DNA of 64,000 bases from Desulfamplus sp964425195 (GTDB taxonomy: Bacteria; Desulfobacterota; Desulfobacteria; Desulfobacterales; Desulfobacteraceae): the NCBI GenBank assembly GCA_964425195.1, contig CAYRLG010000019.1, forward strand, positions 1-64,000, in the 5' to 3' direction. Shown piece after piece: positions 56,485 through 63,382 of the stretch. A model generated the notes under the pieces. It saw nothing but the letters and a program-made list of their open reading frames with translations. It was not told where the DNA came from and ran no database searches. The translations under genes and the position numbers were made by a program. Positions within the stretch are counted from its first letter, which is position 1, and each line of letters begins with the position of its first letter.

Positions 56485-57237
56485 ATGCTTGATACACTGC
56501 AAAATAGAATGGAACAAGGATACAGGACAAGTAGATATCCAAAAGAGAAAATAGTGTTACCAGAAAGATATCGTGGACTGCCTCAAATCAATAAATATGC
56601 TGATGCAAAGATAGTAAAGATAGCTTCGGATGCCTGCCCTCAAGATGCAATTGATGTAGAAAAAAAGATGATCGATATGGGTAGATGCCTATTTTGTGGA
56701 ACATGCGAAAGAGTATCAGATGGTAACTTTATAACTTTTACTCAAAATTTTGAGTATGCAGTTGCTCAAAAAGAGCATCTTCTCACTTCTGGCAATCTTC
56801 CAAACCTTGCAAACCACTCTAAGAAACATTTCAAAAAGCTGTTTGGTCGATCTCTACAGCTCCGTCAGGTCTCTGCTGGCGGATGCAATGCGTGTGAAGC
56901 AGATTTGAATGTTCTTTCAACTCCCTTTTTTGATCTTGCCCGTTTTGGTATCAACTTTGTAGCCTCTCCTCGACATGCTGACGGTTTGGTTGTAACAGGT
57001 CCGATATCAAGAAATATGAAAACAGCTCTTATCCAAACTTACGAAGCTCTACCTGCTCCAAAAGTTGTGATAGCAGTCGGCAGTTGCGCCATTACAGGAG
57101 GGCAGTTTAGAGGTAGCCCAGAAGTTTCAGAAGGACTTGATACCATTCTTCCTGTTGATCTCTATATTCCGGGATGCCCCCCCCACCCACTAACAAATCT
57201 ACACGCATTTTTGGCATTTTTTAAACAGAGTCTCTAA
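56485..57237 (+). CDS. hyfI: Ehr complex half-ferredoxin/NuoB fusion (HyfI-like)
   Basis: A 250-residue protein combining a remnant of HyfH with NuoB/HyfI. Residues 51-78 keep only one [4Fe-4S] ligand set (C51 of CPQDAI with C68, C71, C74); the last Cys of the second set is Ser78 and the other first-set Cys are absent. The C-terminal NuoB part has the proximal cluster ligands C134, C137, C201 and C231 (GGCNACEAD, GSCA, PGCPPHP). The ATG at 56485 is used; in-frame sequence back to 56344 would overlap hyfG by 89 bases. Last gene of the Ehr operon. Confidence 0.85.
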   Translation: MLDTLQNRMEQGYRTSRYPKEKIVLPERYRGLPQINKYADAKIVKIASDACPQDAIDVEKKMIDMGRCLFCGTCERVSDGNFITFTQNFEYAVAQKEHLLTSGNLPNLANHSKKHFKKLFGRSLQLRQVSAGGCNACEADLNVLSTPFFDLARFGINFVASPRHADGLVVTGPISRNMKTALIQTYEALPAPKVVIAVGSCAITGGQFRGSPEVSEGLDTILPVDLYIPGCPPHPLTNLHAFLAFFKQSL

Positions 57238-57290
57238 TAATAGAGTATTACAATTGTGATTTGTATATAAAACTATAAGATATAAGGTTT

Positions 57291-57319
57291 ACAGAGTGTA
57301 AAATGTTTTTCCACTCTGT
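57291..57319 (+). terminator. Hairpin after the Ehr operon
   Basis: A perfect 8-bp inverted repeat (ACAGAGTG at 57291-57298 and CACTCTGT at 57312-57319), with A-run and T-run inside the loop that may extend the stem. It lies 54 bases after the hyfI stop. No U-tract follows, so termination is only possible, not shown. Confidence 0.35.
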
Positions 57320-57408
57320 TCCATTGCACCTATAAATATCCCACCCCTTTTATCTCTCTTTTGTGTAAATGTTGGCAACCTATAGACTTTTAATTACATG
57401 CTGATATT

Positions 57409-57424
57409 TGGCATATTAATTGCT
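57409..57424 (+). promoter_or_regulatory. Candidate sigma-54 promoter for the usp pair
   Basis: TTGGCATATTAATTGCT gives GG (57410-57411), exactly ten bases, GC (57422-57423), the invariant spacing of -24/-12 promoters, in the right context TTGGCA and TTGCT. It lies 100 bases upstream of the first usp ATG. An NtrC-type activator gene is 8 kb upstream. Confidence 0.6.
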
Positions 57425-57523
57425 AAACTCTATTTTAGAATGCTGCTTTATTTGCTTTCAAGATTATCCATATTAATTTGGGATTATCTAAATATATTTT
57501 TATAAATAGAAGGGGGATTAGCT

Positions 57524-58060
57524 ATGAATCAATTCAAAAGAATTTTGGTATGTATTGATCTGTCTGAATACTCAAAAGAGAATATTGCATATGCTGTTGA
57601 ATTTACAGGAACATCTGATGCTGAAATTCTTCTTTACAATGTAATTAATCAAAGAGATGTTGATGCGGTTGAAAAGGTTGAAAAGATGTTTCCTGATAAC
57701 ATAAATATTGACAATAACCATAGAGTCAATGTGAAACGTTATGTGGAAAATGTGACAGCAGAACGCTATAAAGAGATGAAAAACCTTGTTGAAACTCATT
57801 TTCCTGATATAAAAAACTCCTTTTCATATCTTGTTGGTGTAGGTTACCCATTTGAAGAGATTCTAAATACAGTGGTACAAAAGAAAGTTGATATAGTATT
57901 TATAGGTACAAAAGGGCGTGGCAATCTTTCGAGAACCCTTCTTGGTTCAAATGCTGAAAAGGTATTTCGTCACTCACCTGTTCCGGTAGTGAGTATAAGA
58001 AACAGAAATAGATCATCTTGGGGTAGAGAAAGCAGGAGGTTGAACGATGAAGAAAATTAA
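57524..58060 (+). CDS. Universal stress protein, UspA family (first)
   Basis: A 178-residue UspA domain: RILVCIDLSEYSKENIAYAVEF at the start, split as RILVCIDLSEYSKEN, and the ATP-binding-type end IVFIGTKGRGNLSRTLLGSNAEKVFRHSPVPVVSI, i.e. G-x2-G-x9-GS. A charged segment (about 45-75) lengthens it compared with ~140-residue relatives. AGGGGG precedes ATG. It overlaps the next usp gene by 14 bases. Probably an energy-state or stress sensor in the cytoplasm. Confidence 0.88.
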   Translation: MNQFKRILVCIDLSEYSKENIAYAVEFTGTSDAEILLYNVINQRDVDAVEKVEKMFPDNINIDNNHRVNVKRYVENVTAERYKEMKNLVETHFPDIKNSFSYLVGVGYPFEEILNTVVQKKVDIVFIGTKGRGNLSRTLLGSNAEKVFRHSPVPVVSIRNRNRSSWGRESRRLNDEEN

Positions 58061-58502
58061 TAGAATATTGGTTGCTCTGGATTTTTCACCTTACTCCAAA
58101 CAGGTTCTTGAAAGTGCAATAGTAACTGCTAAAAGAACCTTGGCAGAAGTTATAGTAGTCAATGTAATTAATCGTAGAGATATAGATACAGTAAAAAAAA
58201 TCTTTGAAAAAGAGCAGCCCGGAACCTTTTCAATACAAAAATATATGTCAGATGACCTTGGAAGAAGATCGAGGCTTATTCAAGAGATGATAGCTGAGTG
58301 CGGTGGAGATAAAGAGAAAATAAAAACTCTATTCATGGAAGGTGTTCCTTTTGAGCAGATACTTAAGTCTATTATTGATGAAAATGCAGATTTAGTAATC
58401 ATGGGTAAAAAAGGAAAAAGCAATCTTGCAAGTGTCTTATTTGGTGGTTGTGCTGAAAAGATATTTAGACACAGCCCTGTTCCAGTTTTTAGTGTGAGAT
58501 AG
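58047..58502 (+). CDS. Universal stress protein, UspA family (second)
   Basis: A 151-residue UspA domain paralogous to the previous gene: RILVALDFSPYSKQVLESAI, and LVIMGKKGKSNLASVLFGGCAEKIFRHSPVPVFSV with the GxxG-x9-G nucleotide motif. GCAGGAGG upstream and overlap with the first gene mean coupled translation. Tandem Usp proteins commonly hetero- or homodimerise. Confidence 0.88.
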   Translation: MKKINRILVALDFSPYSKQVLESAIVTAKRTLAEVIVVNVINRRDIDTVKKIFEKEQPGTFSIQKYMSDDLGRRSRLIQEMIAECGGDKEKIKTLFMEGVPFEQILKSIIDENADLVIMGKKGKSNLASVLFGGCAEKIFRHSPVPVFSVR

Positions 58503-58522
58503 AAATAAGATTAAAGATTAAA

Positions 58523-58625
58523 GCGTGGAGTGTGTAGCTTTTTGGATTGTTTGTAGTAATAAGCCTATGGAGGGGCATCTATGTGGATTATTTTTACCCC
58601 AAAATTTAGCAACACACCCCACCGC
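58523..58625. repeat. Imperfect long inverted repeat (MITE-like or terminator)
   Basis: Arms at 58523-58545 (GCGTGGAGTGTGTAGC, then TTTTTGG) and 58597-58625 (CCAAAATTTAGC, then ACACACCCCACCGC) are imperfect reverse complements across about 50 bases. It fills the gap between convergent usp and tgt. It could be a bidirectional terminator or a small decayed mobile element. No target duplication is obvious. Confidence 0.4.
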
Positions 58626-58643
58626 AACCAATTTAAAAAATTA

Positions 58644-59765
58644 TCAGTTCTCTTTACGATATCTGGCAAGCCATTGGGTTTTAAAAGTTTGATACCTCCC
58701 CTCTTCAATAGCATTACGTATATTTTTCATTAAATCTTGATAAAATGTAAGATTATGTATAGTTGCTAAAGTCTCTGCTAATGGGTCACGGCTGAAAAAA
58801 AGATACCTAAGTACCATTTGAGAGTATGTTCTGCAAGTATAACAGTTGCAATGCGTATCAATAGGATACTTTTCCTTTCTTGAAGTTTTATCCATTATCC
58901 TAAGTTTACCAACCCTTGTGAAGAGTGTTCCTTGACGAGCATATCGTGTAGGAATAACACAGTCAAACATATCAATCCCGCTACCTACAGCTTCTAAAAT
59001 ATCTTCTGGTAATCCAACTCCCATAAGATATCGAGGTTTATCAAAAGGCAGAAATGGCGTGGTTACTTTAGTAATATTTTTCATTAAATCATGCCCCTCC
59101 CCTACACTAACACCACCAATTGCAAAGCCGTCAAAAGGTATATCAGTTATCTCTTCAGCGCTTTTTCGACGAAGATCAGGGTATATGCTGCCTTGAACAA
59201 TGCCAAAAAGAAACTGGTGAGATTGTAGTTTAAAATCACGACATCTTTTTGCCCAAGCTGTAGTTCTTTTTAATGATTGTGCTGCATATTCTCGAGTAGC
59301 TGGATACTCAACACACTCATCAAACGCCATTACAATATCTGCTCCAAGCTCTTTTTGTATCTCCATTGAACGTTCAGGATCGAGAAACATCCGTTCTCCT
59401 TTATCTTTATAGGAGAAAAAAACACCCTCATCTGTAATCTCCTTATCAGGAAGAGAGAAGACCTGAAAACCACCTGAGTCTGTCAAAATAGTCTTATTCC
59501 ATCCCATAAAACGATGCAAGCCACCCATTCTTTTAACAGTAGTGAGTCTCTCTTCTAAGCCTAAATGGTAGGTATTAGCCAAAACTACCTCTGCACCTGA
59601 CTCCTCTACATCTCTTGGAAGTGTTGAACGGACAAATCCGGCTGTACCTACTGGCATAAAAGCTGGTGTCTGAACGGTTCCATGCTCAGTAGTAAAGTTA
59701 GCACGTCTTGCACTACTGTTAGGGTCTGTTGCATGAAGCTTAAATTTAATATCTTTAAAGCTCAT
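58644..59765 (-). CDS. tgt: tRNA-guanine transglycosylase
   Basis: A 373-residue Tgt, which swaps G34 for the queuosine precursor preQ1 in tRNAs. Motifs: VLANTYHLGLE, TDSGGFQVFSL with a catalytic Asp, GIVQGSIYPDLR, FAIGGVSVGE, FDCVIPTRYARQG, and zinc ligands in HCNCYTCRTYSQM plus a later His. The ATG at 59765 has AAAGGAG eight bases upstream; the in-frame extension to 59852 has no ribosome site. Monocistronic by position. Confidence 0.93.
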   Translation of the reverse strand: MSFKDIKFKLHATDPNSSARRANFTTEHGTVQTPAFMPVGTAGFVRSTLPRDVEESGAEVVLANTYHLGLEERLTTVKRMGGLHRFMGWNKTILTDSGGFQVFSLPDKEITDEGVFFSYKDKGERMFLDPERSMEIQKELGADIVMAFDECVEYPATREYAAQSLKRTTAWAKRCRDFKLQSHQFLFGIVQGSIYPDLRRKSAEEITDIPFDGFAIGGVSVGEGHDLMKNITKVTTPFLPFDKPRYLMGVGLPEDILEAVGSGIDMFDCVIPTRYARQGTLFTRVGKLRIMDKTSRKEKYPIDTHCNCYTCRTYSQMVLRYLFFSRDPLAETLATIHNLTFYQDLMKNIRNAIEEGRYQTFKTQWLARYRKEN

Positions 59766-59895
59766 TTCGGTTACTCCTTTTTGTACCTGTGATGCTTGTT
59801 TGTTCAATATATTGATATGTTTATGTTTACTGCCATAAAAAAGTGAAAACAAAACATATTTTAATTTAAAAAAAACTATTTTCCATTTTTATTAA

Positions 59896-59923
59896 TTGAC
59901 ACTTAGAGGCTAATCTATTAAAT
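59896..59923 (+). promoter_or_regulatory. Candidate sigma-70 promoter for the PilZ gene
   Basis: TTGACA (59896-59901, perfect), 16-base spacer, TTAAAT (59918-59923, four of six), 72 bases upstream of the PilZ ATG at 59996. Prediction only. Confidence 0.35.
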
Positions 59924-59995
59924 CCTTAATTGATCGATGAGGCAAAATAATTATAAATTTTGATAAATTTATTTATCGGAGCAAATAAAAATACA

Positions 59996-60655
59996 ATGCC
60001 AATTGAAAATATTCTAACAAAAATCATTGTTAACACAAATAAACTGCCTTATGAAAAACAGAAGTTATTATTACAAATAACAGAAGAGTGGCTATCAGAG
60101 ATATCCTTAGGCGAGCAGAACGCCGCTTCTTCTATCAACATCGCTCACTCTGGGACTTTAAAGTCCACCACTTCTGCTATATCATCTTCTCAATTAGATG
60201 ACTCCTTGTCTAAACCAGAATCTATTATCACACAACCAGAGTATAATAATAACTTAGAGAGTATTGAACATCAATCTCAAGCTATTCATTTTGTAGAGTC
60301 TTTGCATGAAACCTCTAATAAAGACGATGTTGTTGTCAATATTATTGAAGAGAGAGCTCATCAGAGAAAAGATATGTCAATTCCTATAGATTTTGTAAGT
60401 GCAGGACAACTTTACAAAGAGGTGACAAAAGACCTTAGTGCAGGCGGTCTATTTATCAGAACCAAAAAACATACTAAATTTAAAAAGAATCAAAAAATAT
60501 CAATGGTATTTGAACTTTCTCCAGATAAAAAACCGTTTAAACTGACAGGCAAGATAATAAGAATAGAATCAGAAGGGATTGCCGTTCAATTCCATAACAT
60601 CTCTCCTTTTGAGTGCGTAGCTATCGAAGAAGAGCTTGCAAATCCGTCAGAATGA
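59996..60655 (+). CDS. PilZ domain protein
   Basis: A 219-residue protein. The C-terminal 110 residues form a PilZ domain: the RxxxR motif RAHQR, then DLSAGGLFIRT matching D/N-x-S-x2-G, so cyclic-di-GMP binding is likely. The N-terminal part has a helical segment (NKLPYEKQKLLLQITEEWL), then a Ser/Asn/Gln-rich low-complexity linker (about 45-105). ATG 59996 is chosen over TTG 59960. It is in reach of the HD-GYP regulator elsewhere in the window as part of c-di-GMP signalling. Confidence 0.82.
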   Translation: MPIENILTKIIVNTNKLPYEKQKLLLQITEEWLSEISLGEQNAASSINIAHSGTLKSTTSAISSSQLDDSLSKPESIITQPEYNNNLESIEHQSQAIHFVESLHETSNKDDVVVNIIEERAHQRKDMSIPIDFVSAGQLYKEVTKDLSAGGLFIRTKKHTKFKKNQKISMVFELSPDKKPFKLTGKIIRIESEGIAVQFHNISPFECVAIEEELANPSE

Positions 60656-60694
60656 TATATGTACTATTGATTCATAATAGAACATATATCATTC
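60650..60694. repeat. Long perfect-arm inverted repeat at the PilZ stop codon
   Basis: Arms GAATGATATATGT (60650-60662) and ACATATATCATTC (60682-60694), then after an A-A mismatch CTATT/AATAG, with a 7-base loop: 18 paired bases. It includes the PilZ TGA and lies between convergent genes. No U-tract. May be a bidirectional terminator or mRNA-stabilising hairpin. Confidence 0.55.
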
Positions 60695-60755
60695 TAACTA
60701 AATTGATCGAATCGATATAAATTTATCCGCTTAAATAGAGTGACTTAGCTTTCAG

Positions 60756-61064
60756 CTAAACTGGTAGTTTAATTCTACGTTTTTGAGGCTCTCTATTTTC
60801 TTTATAGTAAATAACTACATGACCTATTATACCAGCAATAGATGATTGCGTCTGCTCTGCTATCTGAATAGCAAAATCTCTTTTTATATTTTTCTCTTTA
60901 AAATCTATAAATTTTACTTTTATCAACTCATTTGCACCCAAAGCCTCATCTATTTCGCTAATTAAGGATTCTGTTATACCTTTATGTCCGACAAAAGAAG
61001 ATGGTTTTAAATAGTGGGTTATACTTCTTAAATACTTCTTTTGTGACCCTTTTAACTCTTTCAC
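60756..61064 (-). CDS. yhbY: YhbY-type RNA-binding protein (CRM domain)
   Basis: A 102-residue CRM/YhbY protein: LKGSQKKYLRSITHYLKPSSFVGHKGITESLI (in order: LKGSQKKYLRS, LKPSSFVGHKGIT), LGANELIKVKF, and IIGHVVIYYKEN. Binds pre-50S ribosomal particles in characterised members. Length is normal. Lies 57 bases downstream of the YitT-like gene in the same direction. Confidence 0.9.
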   Translation of the reverse strand: MKELKGSQKKYLRSITHYLKPSSFVGHKGITESLISEIDEALGANELIKVKFIDFKEKNIKRDFAIQIAEQTQSSIAGIIGHVVIYYKENREPQKRRIKLPV

Positions 61065-61121
61065 TATTATATTCCTTTAATCTAAGGATAAAATGGTTTT
61101 AAAAAATAGTAGTATGTGCTT

Positions 61122-61985
61122 TTAATAGACCTTTGGTTTTGAAAAACCTCTACCAAGCACATTGAATGTGTTTTCAGTAATCATAAATGCGTCAGGATCA
61201 ATACTCAATACAGTCTCTTCAAGACGTTTGAGCTGATAATTATGTACAACTGTTAGTATAATTTTTTTATCTGTACCACTGTAAACACCCGTAGCGTGTA
61301 AAAACGTGGCTCCCCTTTGCAGCTCTTCTGTGATAACCTTACCTATGTGCTCACTGCTGTTTGAAATAATTAAAATCAATTTTCGCTGATTGAACATGGT
61401 TAAAACATAATCAAGAACTTGAGATGTTACAAAACTTAAAGCAATAGAGTATAAGACAAGGTCAGTGTCAAGGCTACCAAAGCTGAACACAAACAAGATC
61501 ATGTTAAATGTAAAAAAAAACGTTCCAATCCTTAAGCCAAACTTTTGGTTTAATATAATTCCTACAATATCCAAACCACCAAGAGACCCAAGAGAGTGAA
61601 GCGTAATACCTCCTCCAACTCCAAGGATAGCCCCTCCTGCAAGAATAGCAAGGAATGGATCTTTTATATCAATTTGAAGAACTATAATCTCCATAAATAT
61701 GGAAACAGATATCATGCCATAAAGACTGTAGAAAAAGAATCTTCTACTGACAAAAATCCACCCTAATATAAATAGAGGTATATTAATGATAAAATACCAA
61801 ATACCTGGCGAGAGTATGTCCGTAAGATAGTAAATAAGAAGACAAACACCTGAGATACCTCCTGTTATAAAACCTTGCGGTATTACAATTGCATTCACCC
61901 CAATACTGAAAATTACAGAACCTGTCATAAGTAGAAACAGATTCCAAAAAACTGAAGATATAAGTCGTTTTCTTTCTGCACTCAT
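61122..61985 (-). CDS. YitT family membrane protein (DUF161/DUF2179)
   Basis: A 287-residue protein: five or six membrane helices in the first 200 residues (IPQGFITGGISGVCLLIYY, LGSLGGLDIVGIILNQKFG), then a cytoplasmic DUF2179 domain (RGATFLHATGVYSGTDKKIILTV as RGATFLHATGVYSGTDKK). Role unknown; some relatives may transport small molecules. Start at 61985 is the first ATG before the membrane region. Confidence 0.85.
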   Translation of the reverse strand: MSAERKRLISSVFWNLFLLMTGSVIFSIGVNAIVIPQGFITGGISGVCLLIYYLTDILSPGIWYFIINIPLFILGWIFVSRRFFFYSLYGMISVSIFMEIIVLQIDIKDPFLAILAGGAILGVGGGITLHSLGSLGGLDIVGIILNQKFGLRIGTFFFTFNMILFVFSFGSLDTDLVLYSIALSFVTSQVLDYVLTMFNQRKLILIISNSSEHIGKVITEELQRGATFLHATGVYSGTDKKIILTVVHNYQLKRLEETVLSIDPDAFMITENTFNVLGRGFSKPKVY

Positions 61986-62163
61986 TTTTATTTTTCCAAT
62001 ATAACTATTAGTTCTTTTGCTATTTTAACTTTTTCAATTTTACTTTTTAATCTGATTTAAGTTGAACTTACAATTAAAGAAAAAGATATTGATTCTAATA
62101 AAACAAAAATGGGGCGTATAACTCTATTCCAGAAACAAGTCAAGCTGTTTAGGATACTCTGTG

Positions 62164-63357
62164 TCAACATATTCTTGGTAACTGCTCTCCTGTCAGCATA
62201 TCAACAATTCTGTATCCGCCGATTGATGTTTTAAGAAAAACGCCAGCCTGTTCTAATGCTTTATCAGATTTTGCAATTCCAACCACTTCTCCTATTATCG
62301 CAGCATTTTTTCCATATTCATCTTGACGAATAGCCTCAAGTATCTCTTCAGCAGATTCAGAAGCAACAACAGCTAAAAGTTTTCCCTCATTTGCAAGGTA
62401 CAGAGGATCAAATCCTAAGAGTTCACACATTCCCCGCACAGAATCTTTTATTGGAAGAGCATCTTCCCAAATATTTATACGAACATTAGATTGAGATGCA
62501 ATCTCATTTAAAGTTGTGCCGACTCCGCCTCGGGTAGGGTCACGAAGCACATGAACTCTATAATCAAAATTAGATGCTGAGTTAGTTGACTCAGTCGGAC
62601 ATTTATTAATAGGGCTTTGCTCAATCTCTCTTTTATCAATCAGGCTTTGATTTAAAATCCTTTTTACCATTAGATTGAGCGGGGCTGTATCGCTTTTAAT
62701 ATCAGAGTCAAATTTAAGGTTCTCTCTGCTGCTCAATATTGTAATTCCGTGATCTGCGATTGTTCCGCTAATAATTACCTTATCCCCAGCTTTTGCATTG
62801 CTTCCAGAAAGATTAACCCCTTTTGGTATTACGCCTAATCCTGATGTGTTGATAAAAATTTTATCAGCTTTTCCTTTTGGAACAACTTTAGTATCTCCAG
62901 TTACAACAAAGACACCAGCTTTTTTTGCAGCCTCAGCCATACTGTTTAAAATTATTTTTAGATCATCTGTGGAAAAACCCTCCTCTAAAATCAGGGCAGC
63001 ACTGATATATTTAGGGTCTGCCCCGCACATTGCAATATCGTTTACAGTACCGTTTATGGCAAGCTCACCAATATTGCCACCTGGAAAAAATATTGGATCA
63101 ACAACATAAGAATCAGTTGAAAATGCTATTTTTATACTGCTTTCTATTTGATTTTTTATCTGGTTCTCTTGCTCTGTCTGATTTTCTAAGCTGTTCTGTG
63201 TGGTATTTTCTAAGCTGCTTCTAATATTTATGGTTGCTCCATCATCAAGCCTTGAGAGCATATCATTGTTAAACAGAGGCAGTATCATCTCCTTTAAAAG
63301 AGAGTGGGCGATTTTTCCGCCGCTGCCATGATCTAAAAGTATCTTATTGTTATCCAT
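62164..63357 (-). CDS. hypE: [NiFe] hydrogenase maturation factor HypE
   Basis: A 397-residue HypE; relatives are about 335-350. LLDHGSGGKIAHSLL, FSTDSYVVDPIFFPGG and LRDPTRGGVGTTLNEIA are diagnostic, and the C-terminal tail ends PRIC, whose Cys carries the carbamoyl/cyano group passed to hydrogenase iron. Two low-complexity insertions explain the length: about 46-75 (Asn/Gln/Glu) and about 236-268 (Asn/Ser/Pro). It follows hypD by 25 bases. Mistaking it for SelD is possible from the shared fold, but the PRIC end decides. Confidence 0.93.
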   Translation of the reverse strand: MDNNKILLDHGSGGKIAHSLLKEMILPLFNNDMLSRLDDGATINIRSSLENTTQNSLENQTEQENQIKNQIESSIKIAFSTDSYVVDPIFFPGGNIGELAINGTVNDIAMCGADPKYISAALILEEGFSTDDLKIILNSMAEAAKKAGVFVVTGDTKVVPKGKADKIFINTSGLGVIPKGVNLSGSNAKAGDKVIISGTIADHGITILSSRENLKFDSDIKSDTAPLNLMVKRILNQSLIDKREIEQSPINKCPTESTNSASNFDYRVHVLRDPTRGGVGTTLNEIASQSNVRINIWEDALPIKDSVRGMCELLGFDPLYLANEGKLLAVVASESAEEILEAIRQDEYGKNAAIIGEVVGIAKSDKALEQAGVFLKTSIGGYRIVDMLTGEQLPRIC

Positions 63358-63382
63358 AATTTTTTATAATCCTATATATACA

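Noticed and set aside
54789..57237. A working hydrogenase-4/formate hydrogenlyase
   Set aside because: All four NiFe-binding Cys of the large subunit are missing.
62164..63357. SelD (selenophosphate synthetase)
   Set aside because: The fold is shared, but the DHGSGGK start, the neighbouring hypD and the PRIC C-terminus identify HypE.
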